Shown here one piece after another: positions 55,089 through 62,145 of a stretch of 64,000 bases of DNA. The position numbers were made by a program, and so were the translations under genes. The notes under the pieces are model-generated. The model saw only the letters and a program-made list of their open reading frames with translations, made no database searches and had not been told where the DNA came from. The stretch is from JAFDVL01 sp963794955 (GTDB lineage: Bacteria > Acidobacteriota > Blastocatellia > RBC074), in NCBI GenBank assembly GCA_963794955.1, contig CAWCGF010000002.1, positions 1 through 64,000 on the forward strand, written 5' to 3'. Every line of letters begins with the position of its first letter. Position 1 is the first letter of the stretch.

Positions 55089-56229
55089 TTAATCACCCGA
55101 CACCAAAACGCCGTAATCCACTAAACGACGGAGGAGCGCGTCATTGAGTTTGAGTTGTTCTTGTTCCAGGATGGCTTGCCGCGCCGCAGCGGTGGGGCGA
55201 CCATCGAAATAACCGAGTACACGCAATAGTCGCTGGGACATATCCATCGGGTCGTAGCCGCTGTAAGAAACCACGCGGCATTGCTCGGCCCCCATCTGGA
55301 TTATCTTGAAATTACCGACTTTGAGGCGCGCCGGAAGATGGTCTGCGATCAACTTGCGATACGCTTCGACGGTCAATTGCGCGTGTGCTTGCACTTTCGG
55401 GCCACAGACAGCGACGACCTCCGACCAGGTCAAGGCATTGACCAACTGCGCGCACGCTTTGAAAAATTCCTCTTCATGGCCCAGCCATTCGCCCCAGACA
55501 ATCTGTTGTTGTTCATAATCAAGGATGCCGTCCACTTGGCTCACATCCAGCCGTTGGTTAGCACGCATGCTGCCAAGCGCGGGAAAGAGTTGCGCCAGCA
55601 CCGTATTTCCAACTTCAAGTTTGAGCAGGCACCAACTCGCTAGGTCGTCTTCGACTGCGTGCAGCAAATCCCGTAACGATTCCCAGAAACTCAGCCCCAC
55701 AGCGCCGCGCACATGTTTGCAGAACCAGGTCGAACAGATCGCGTTCCGATTGCGCCAGACGCCGCATAATCCGCCTTCTTCGGCGAGGTAATGTGGGCAG
55801 CGCAACGTCTGGCTCCGCCCGAAAACAGGCGCGCCGTAAAGTTGCTTAAAGACTGGCGACGATTCCAAACCAAACGGCGTTACGTTCAGCCCGGCTTGCA
55901 ATCGTGTAATGACCGTTGCGCGCCCTTTGGCCGCAGCAAGCTCGCCATCGGCGAGCAGGCGACCAACCAGGAAGTTGGGCAGCGTTGGCACGAAAGCACA
56001 GCATTTGGTCTGTGGATTGAAAAAACTCGTCGAGCCATGTCGGCGCGGTAGGCGACAACATCACGCAATCATCGCAGGTCGCATCACTTTCCGCCGGAAT
56101 CGGGCCGTCCAGCAATTCAGTCATCCACAAAGCGTAAAGTGGCGGCAGTGGATTGACCGGGATCACTGGTAATTGACGAGGCGGCGTTTTACTTGATTGA
56201 CGGTGCTTGTTGCAAGTAACTGGTTTCAT
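55089..56229 (-). pseudogene. Cys-rich protein of unknown function, frameshifted in an A/T run
   Basis: The N-terminal frame (56229 downward) reads LPPLYALWMTELLDGPIPAE then TCDDC and LDEFF. The continuing frame reads NPQTKCCAFVPTLPNFLVGR and runs to 55089 with CPHYL, GLCGVW, and CSTWFCKHVRGAVG. One extra base in the six-A run at 56020-56025 explains the break; with five the ORF is about 379 residues. Paired Cys and His suggest metal or Fe-S binding. It lies between precursors P5 and P6, so it is a candidate maturation or immunity protein. I do not recognise a named family; the function is open. Confidence 0.75.
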
Positions 56230-56387
56230 TTCAGTCCCAGAAGTGATTGAGCTAGATTATTGACAACGAGGGACGGCACTAGCGGCGCAGTTCCCACCTC
56301 ATCTGATGGCTTGCCATAGCCTGAAGAGAGCGATCCTTCAGACTATGGCATAAGTGCTTCACTTATTGCTGCTGCCAGCAACAGCTA

Positions 56388-56605
56388 CTACTGGGGTTTC
56401 TTGATTACTATATCTAAGAGCTTAGGGTCTTCAGTCTCAATCGGCTTCAACGGAGGAGGATAGTCGTGGGGCAACTTTTTAAATTGAAACGTCGCCTCTT
56501 TTCCCCCTGCACCTTCTTCATCTCCTCCTCTGTTATCTCCTGCTGGGAAATAGTTAGGTCGGTGAGTTGCGTGCGATTGGTTTTGGGTTCTTTCTCGTTA
56601 GCCAT
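56388..56605 (-). pseudogene. Double-glycine precursor peptide P6, frameshifted at the cleavage site
   Basis: The ORF starts at 56605 behind AAGGAAAAG. The leader reads TNRTQLTDL, EITEEEM, KKVQG and then, in frame, EKRRRFNL to a stop at 56447. If the G5 run (56513-56517 on plus as C5) had six bases, the site would be VQGG followed by a 37-residue core (KEATFQFKK ... DIVIKKPQ) stopping at 56388. The restored core is acidic and Pro-rich. The break is exactly in the double glycine, so the present product cannot be cleaved normally. Confidence 0.7.
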
Positions 56606-56606
56606 G

Positions 56607-56722
56607 ATGTCTTTTCCTTTCACTGCTAGATGGTTTGCCAAAGCCCAAAAGGAGCGTCCTTTCAAACCGTGGCGATTTCAACTTCACGATGTCGCAATGA
56701 CGGGCGCAGTATAAGTTCCTTG
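56607..56722 (-). promoter_or_regulatory. Conserved 5' region of P6 (twin of the P7 upstream region)
   Basis: The 110 bases before P6 are close to those before P7 (57085-57197). Both share CAAGGAA, TTATACTGC as likely -10, then GTCATTG-x-GACATCGTGAAG, TTGAAA, GGACGCTC, and GAAAGGAAAA before the ATG. The extent of identity indicates a duplicated promoter and leader. No good -35 box is visible. Confidence 0.6.
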
Positions 56723-56822
56723 TTAGTAACCTCGCTCTCTTAGCAGCCCAAGCTTGTCTTGATGGCGTTGGCCGCCTGCAAGAGATGGCTGGCTTGGGCC
56801 GCAGTCAACTGTCCATTCTGGA

Positions 56823-56861
56823 CTACTTTTCGTTGGTCTTAACGTCATAGGTCTTGCCGCC
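56823..56861 (-). pseudogene. Orphan precursor tail (GG plus core end)
   Basis: On the minus strand the bases encode Gly-Gly-KTYDVKTNEK and a stop. A 31-base stretch (56826-56856) is identical to 56898-56928, the 3' end of P7. The leader part is absent and a stop precedes it in frame. It is a truncated duplicate of P7. Confidence 0.7.
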
Positions 56862-56891
56862 CAAAGGCTAGAATTCCGAGTCTGACAGACA

Positions 56892-57083
56892 TTATCCCTT
56901 TTCGTTGGTCTTAACGTCATAGGTCTTGCTCTTCAACTTCGTCGTCGGGTCAGCCGGAGCAGGTGTCCCCAGGGGGGCGCCTGTGCCGCCTTGCACCTTT
57001 TTCAGTTCTTGCTCAGACAACTGCTGTTCTGTCAGTGACAGATCTTTGATCTGGGTACGTTTGGTTTTCAGATTCTTCGCCAT
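56892..57083 (-). CDS. Double-glycine precursor peptide P7
   Basis: This 63-residue ORF starts at 57083 (AAAGGAAAA upstream). The leader reads KTKRTQIKDLSLTEQ, QLSEQEL, KKVQGG (33 residues). The 30-residue core is TGAPLGTPAPADP then a basic end KSKTYDVKTNEKG. It is the first precursor downstream of the transporter. The Met at 57164 lies in the conserved leader RNA and is not the start. Confidence 0.82.
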   Translation of the reverse strand: MAKNLKTKRTQIKDLSLTEQQLSEQELKKVQGGTGAPLGTPAPADPTTKLKSKTYDVKTNEKG

Positions 57084-57084
57084 G

Positions 57085-57197
57085 ATGTTTTTCCTTTCCG
57101 TGGTTCTTGTTTTGCCAAATCTTAAAAAGAGCGTCCCTTCAAACTGTGCCGGTTTCAACTTCACGATGTCTCAATGACAGGTGCAGTATAAATTCCT
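57085..57197 (-). promoter_or_regulatory. Conserved 5' region of P7
   Basis: This is the twin of 56607-56722, with the probable -10 TATACT at about 57186-57191 and the shared block GACATCGTGAAGTTGAAA. It shows that P7 and P6 have their own promoters instead of depending on read-through. Confidence 0.6.
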
Positions 57198-57306
57198 TGC
57201 CCGTTGCCCGTTATGAACTGCGTCACACCTGGAGTGTGAAGTTGGTCACACTCCTTCGTGCGGCCAGAGCAAATAAATTATTACTGTAAATAATCCGTGC
57301 GGTTTT

Positions 57307-57482
57307 TTATCAATTGCCACGAGTTTTAACTCGTGGAACGCAAAGCCTTCAAGGTGGAGGCTTGAGCCAAATTGATAGAATCAGCTTTCTTCCGCACTGC
57401 TTTAGCTGAAGCACCACGATTTGGCTAAAGCCTGATATTTTTAGCTCCCTACCCACTAACTAAAGTTAGTGGCAATTGATAA
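57307..57482. mobile_element. Small non-autonomous element sharing IS200-like ends, copy B
   Basis: TTATCAATTGCCAC (57307-57320) and GTGGCAATTGATAA (57469-57482) are exact inverted ends. Directly inside lie hairpins CACGAGT-TTTA-ACTCGTG and CACTAAC-TAAA-GTTAGTG. The ~176-base body has no ORF but contains GCTTTAGCTGAAGC. The ends match the element with the Y1 transposase at 51691, which could mobilise it. It sits between the transporter stop and P7. Confidence 0.78.
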
Positions 57483-57547
57483 GCAGCGAAACGCACAGAA
57501 TATTTACGGTAACAATTTATTTGCTGCTAACTGCGGCGATTGTCCAA

Positions 57548-60500
57548 TCATCCCTCAAGCTGCTGGCTATTCAAGTAGTAATACAGCCCGCGCTGCTCCA
57601 TCAAACTGTAGTGAGTGCCCGTTTCGACAATCGCGCCGCGATCCATTACGACGATCAAATCGGCGTTGCGCACCGTGCTCAAGCGGTGCGCGATGATGAG
57701 CGTCGTGCGGTCTTTCAAAATCTTGTCGAGGTTCTGTTGAATCGCGCGTTCGCTTTCGGTATCGAGCGCCGAAGTGGCTTCGTCAAAGATCAGGATGCGC
57801 GGCTTTTTGAATAAGGCGCGCGCGATGGCGACACGTTGCTTTTGGCCGCCTGACAAGCTCTGCCCGCGTTCGCCAATGACGGTTTCGTAACCAAGCGGCA
57901 GTTCGCTAATGAATTCGTGGGCACCCGCGAGCATTGCCGCGCCGACAACCTCTTCCAGCGGCGCATCGGTTTGGCCGAACGCAATGTTTTCGCGGATCGT
58001 GCCGCTGAAGAGAAAGACATCCTGCGGCACGACACCGACCTGTGCGCGCAAGCTGCCGAGCGACACCTGCCGCAAATCGTGGCCGTCCAGATAAATCCGG
58101 CCTTCATTCGGCAAGTGCATGCGCAGCAACAAATTGGCGAAGGTCGTCTTGCCTGCGCCGCTGCGTCCGATCAGCGCGACGGTTTGGCCAGGGATAGATT
58201 TCCAGGTTGATGTTTTGCAGCGCATTGCGATCCGGGCGTGTCGGGTAACGAAACGTCACGTTCTCAAACTTCAGATGCCCGCGCACCTGCGGCAAGCGAA
58301 TCAACGACGTTTGCGCCGGATTCTCTTCCGGTTTTGCATCAAACACATCGTTCAGCCGTTCCAGCGCGATGTTGACTTCCTGCACGCTGTTCCAGAGTTC
58401 GATTAGGTTGATGATCGGATGCGTCACGCTGCCGACCAGCACGTTGAAGGCCATCAATTGCCCGACGGACAATTCGCTCGTGATAACCAAATGCGCGCCG
58501 TACCAGAGCAACAATGTCGTGCTCAAGGTCTGCAAGATGCTACCGATGGAATACGAAGCCATGCTGGTCATCGCGCTGCGAAATTGCACGTTGAGCGATT
58601 TGACCATCAGCCCTTCCCACTTCCAGCGGATGCTGCGCTCGGCGGCAGTGGCTTTGACCGTACCAACGGCAGTGACGGCTTCGACCATTTGCGATTCAGC
58701 TTCTGCGCCGCGCTGAAACGCCTCGCGGTATTGCCGCTGCATAATCGGCGTCACGACCAGCGTCAAGATGGCGTAGCCCGGCATAAACGCCAAGGCCACC
58801 AGCGTCAGCTTCGCGTTGTAATAAAACATCAGCGCGAGGTAGACGATAATCATCATGCAATCAAGCAATACACCGAGCGCGCGCCCGGTCAGCATTTCGC
58901 GCACTTTTTCGTTTTCGCCAAAGCGTTTGAGGATGTCGCCAACCTTGCGTTCCTCGAAATAGCGCAACGGCAAACTCAAGACATGACGATAAAATCCGAC
59001 GACCATTTCCAGATCAATCCGCCGCGTCGTATGCACCATCAGGTAATAGCGCAGCGCCACCGTCGCCGTTTGAAAGATGGCGACAATCAACATGCCAAAC
59101 AGCATCAGGTTCAGCATCGGTACGTTTTTATGCACCAGCACCTTGTCTACGATCACCTGCATGAAGATGGGCGAGGCGAGGCCGAAGAGTTGAATCACGA
59201 TGGAGGCCAGCAGGATTTCGGCGAGCAGATGCTTGTACGGCAACAGCATCGGCAAAAAGCGTTTGATGGTGCTTTTGGATTCCTCTACGCCACCGAGTTG
59301 CGGCGTCGGGGTCATTTGCAGCAAATAGCCCGTCCAGCCGTGCTCAAACTCTTCGCGCGACATTTTCCGCAAGCCAACCGCCGGATCAGCCACGACGACG
59401 CGATCCGGCTTCACCTCGTATAAAACGATGTAATGATAGCCCTCCCAATGCACGATGGCGGGCAATTCGATTTTTTGCAGATGCTCGTAGGACGCGCGCA
59501 AGCCCCGCGTATGAAAGCCCAAGGCTTCGCCCGCTTCGGCGACGCTGTGCAACGATGCGCCATCGCGTCCGACATTCGCGAGTTCCCGCAGCCGATTGAT
59601 CGAAACGTGCTTGCCGTTGTAGCGCAGGATCATTGCCAGACACGCCGCGCCGCAATCGGTTTCGCTAAGCTGCATCAGGGCGGGATAGCGCAGCTTGCGC
59701 CGTTTTTTGAAGCCATTCGTGGCTGGCTCGCTGACGGTTGCAGCAGTCGTTGGTTTGAGCAGCGGCGCAGCGGCGGCAACCCCAAAATCCAGCGGTTCTG
59801 GCGTTTGTTGCGCAGCAACTTTGGCCAAAGACTCTTTGAATTTGGGCGTAGCGGAAGCGAGTTGATGGAAGCTTTCTTGCCCTAGCCAAAAGACCTCGAC
59901 CGGCTCATCGGCAATAACGGTAGCGGCGTGGGGTTGGCTTGTCAGCAATGCCGTCAACCCAAAAGATTCGCCCGTGCGTAAACGTCCGACAATCTTATTG
60001 CCGTTGCTTTCCTGCACCAAACGAACGCTGCCCTGCCGCAAGAGGTATAGCGCATCCGTAGGCGCGCCTTCGCGCACGATCACGTCATTCGCCGCATACG
60101 AACGCGTTTGCAGCAGACCAAGCAGGCCGCGAATCTCGGCGGGCGAGAGCGGCGCAAAAAGCTGCGTAAGCTTCAGGAAATTGCGCACCGCCAGGTCGGA
60201 AACATAGTTGGTAAAATAACCGCGCAGATCAGGCTGCGTTTCCAGCAGGCGCTCAAAATCCGTGCGACTGAGCCGCAGCAAATCCAAATCGCTGGCGGCG
60301 CGCACGGTGAATTGTCGCCGCGCATTGGCGAGCAATCCCTGTTCGCCAAAATGATTGCCGCGCGTGAGCGTCCCAACCGTCAACTCGCTCCCGCCTTCGG
60401 GTTCCGCGACCACGCGCGCACGCCCGGAATAGACGATATAAAACGCATCCGCCTCTTCGCCCACCTTGCACACTTGCTGCCCCAGTGAGTAATGCACCAA

Positions 60501-60608
60501 ATCCAGCAAGGAGGCGCATTTTTCCAACTCATCAACCGAGAGGGCAGAGAAAGCTTCGGTTTCAGCGAGGAGATGTTTCAGTTCATTGAGGTCAAGGGCA
60601 AGCGCCAT
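57548..60608 (-). pseudogene. Peptidase-containing ABC transporter with two cNMP-binding domains, frameshifted
   Basis: The domains are, in order: cyclic-nucleotide-binding domain 1 (about 15-130), domain 2 (135-265), C39 peptidase (about 310-430; Cys319 in TDCGAACLAM, His ~391 in HWEGYHYIVL, Asp ~408 in DPAVG), six membrane helices, then the ATPase. The frame breaks just before Walker A: LQNINLEIYP continues in the next frame as GQTVALIGRSGAGKTT, then LSGGQKQRVAIARAL and ILIFDEATSALD to 57548. One extra base in GGG at 58191-58193 explains it. With two the protein would have about 1019 residues. It would cut GG leaders and export the cores; the cNMP domains suggest gating by a cyclic nucleotide. 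Confidence 0.88.
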
Positions 60609-60642
60609 AAGTATTTGATTTATTTCTTGTCGTCAATTCTCG

Positions 60643-60942
60643 TCATTACCCAAATCTTTGCATCAACTCAGCGCGCGAACGCGGGCAACAGAATAAAGCC
60701 TGGGGTGAAGGCATAGCCGGAACCCCAGGTTGTGCGCAAAATTGAATTTTGTAGCCCATTTCGTGGGCGACAGCCATTTATGCGACGGCGATAGTCTGTC
60801 GCCCGCCTTCGCGGGCTAGTGGCATTTTCGCCTATCCACCCAGGGTTCCGCGCTTTGCGCCCCACCCTGGGCTTTATGCTGCCGCCCGCCTTCGCGGGCT
60901 AAAAAACCAGGCACCGATTTCGTGCGAAGATTTGGGTAATGA
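60643..60942. mobile_element. 300-base element with 16-bp terminal inverted repeats
   Basis: TCATTACCCAAATCTT (60643-60658) and AAGATTTGGGTAATGA (60927-60942) are exact inverted ends. Inside, GCCCGCCTTCGCGGGCTA occurs twice (about 60811 and 60885), and AACCCCAGG / CCCAGGGTTCC and CCCTGGGCTT motifs form further palindromes. It looks like a MITE. No ORF inside is believable. The surrounding gap 60609-61043 holds nothing else recognised. Confidence 0.75.
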
Positions 60943-61043
60943 TAAAGACCTCAACTCTCTATGCCAGAAAGCGAGAAATCTGGACGTTTTGGCTCATCCA
61001 ACCAAAAATATTTTTTACGGCTGCAATGACGCAGACAATCCAC

Positions 61044-61970
61044 CTACTTTGCAATCTTCAATGGCATCTTGACGGCAAAGGGAGTGCCACGCTTCGCGCC
61101 GACGCGAAAGATGGTCTGTGGTAAAGGATCAGCTTGAGTGAGTCGTTGGTTGGTGTTCAGCCCTGCGCGTTGTTCGGCGCGGGTGTACGCTTGACCTGCG
61201 CCATTTTCCAATTCCAATTGCTCGACCTGCGTGCTCCAACGCTTTTCCCAATCTTCCACCAAGGCGGCAGGAAGTTTGATCGGCGCGTCATCTGAAGTCG
61301 CGCGCGGCAGGCCTGTCAGCGGTTCCGGCGAGATAATGAAAGTCAGCAACTCAGCGACTTGTGGCGGTTTCCCGGCCTCTCGAAACGAGTGCAATTCAAA
61401 CACGGCTTGCTCGTCATTCTGCGGCGGCAATTCCACGACCCGACCCGCCGTCACTTTATTGGCGGCATTGTTCGCGGTAAGCGGAAAGATGAGATACGGC
61501 TCGCTCATCGTGTTGTCGGCATACTGCTCGCGGTTAATCACATACAGATAGCCAGTGCGCGGCACCTCAATGCTTAGGCGCACCAATTGCCCTTCGGTGA
61601 AGGCAGTGCTAGCCTCAACGCGTTCCGGCGTGTAATCCGATTTCTTCCCGCTTTTCGTAACGAGAATGCGCGCTTCATCCGTTTTGGCCGCCGGGCGTAA
61701 GCGCCAAATCGTGACGCCCAGCACGGCATCCCCTGTAGCAGCAGCCGCCGCTTGTGGCAAGGCAGGTGTGGTGCGACGGTACCTGGCGATTTGGGGTTTG
61801 GCTTTCGGCGTCGCCGCCGCAGGGCGATAATTCGGCGGCCAAAAGCGGCGCGAGGGTTCCGTGTCTGATTGTTGTGGGACGGCGAACACGATTGAGCCGA
61901 CGAAGCAACAAAGAATTACACCCAGTGCCAGCCGTTTGCATTGCGCTGCGATATTTGAATCACTGCTCAT
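61044..61970 (-). CDS. Secreted DUF4384-domain protein
   Basis: This 308-residue protein has an N-terminal signal or anchor (LALGVILCCFVGSIVFA), a Pro/Ala linker and a DUF4384 domain at about 110-210 (FTEGQLVRLSIEVPRTGYLY, VINREQYADN, PYLIFPLT). DUF4384 often accompanies CHAT or caspase-like proteins, and a CHAT gene lies directly upstream. The same domain ends the cyclase at 36806-38164. Role unknown; possibly a sensor or scaffold outside the cytoplasm. Confidence 0.82.
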   Translation of the reverse strand: MSSDSNIAAQCKRLALGVILCCFVGSIVFAVPQQSDTEPSRRFWPPNYRPAAATPKAKPQIARYRRTTPALPQAAAAATGDAVLGVTIWRLRPAAKTDEARILVTKSGKKSDYTPERVEASTAFTEGQLVRLSIEVPRTGYLYVINREQYADNTMSEPYLIFPLTANNAANKVTAGRVVELPPQNDEQAVFELHSFREAGKPPQVAELLTFIISPEPLTGLPRATSDDAPIKLPAALVEDWEKRWSTQVEQLELENGAGQAYTRAEQRAGLNTNQRLTQADPLPQTIFRVGAKRGTPFAVKMPLKIAK

Positions 61971-62001
61971 AAAATGCCTCTCTTTTCAGTAGCGAGTTTG
62001 C

Positions 62002-62126
62002 TCAATTGCCACTAGCTTCAGCTAGTGGGCAAAGGTTCTCGATCAGTCTTGGCTTTAGCCGAATTGGTTTGGCTAAAGCCAAAATCTTTTAGCTCTACCT
62101 GCCTCCAGCTAAAGCAGGAGGCAATT
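62002..62126. mobile_element. Small non-autonomous element sharing IS200-like ends, copy C
   Basis: TCAATTGCC (62002-62010) and GGCAATT (62120-62126) form the ends. CACTAGCTTCAGCTAGTG (62010-62027) is identical to the hairpins beside the transposase gene. Internal GGCTTTAGCC/GGCTAAAGCC and CCTCC/GGAGG pairs follow. It lies between the DUF4384 and the CHAT gene and would insert a structured RNA into a shared transcript. Confidence 0.75.
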
Positions 62127-62145
62127 CATCAAGAACTGTACCGCT

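Noticed and set aside
56723..56825. Possible protein tail (NGQLTAAQASHLLQAAN...) on the minus strand after the orphan precursor tail
   Set aside because: It reads plausibly as the end of a secreted protein but has no start and no upstream homology in frame; cannot be supported.
58419..59423. 334-residue open frame opposite the ABC transporter
   Set aside because: It is antisense to conserved membrane and peptidase domains; its His/Gln-rich composition is a shadow of the opposite codon usage.
60668..60865. 65-residue ORF inside the TIR element
   Set aside because: It is an Arg/Pro-rich translation of palindromic repeat DNA; such ORFs are spurious.
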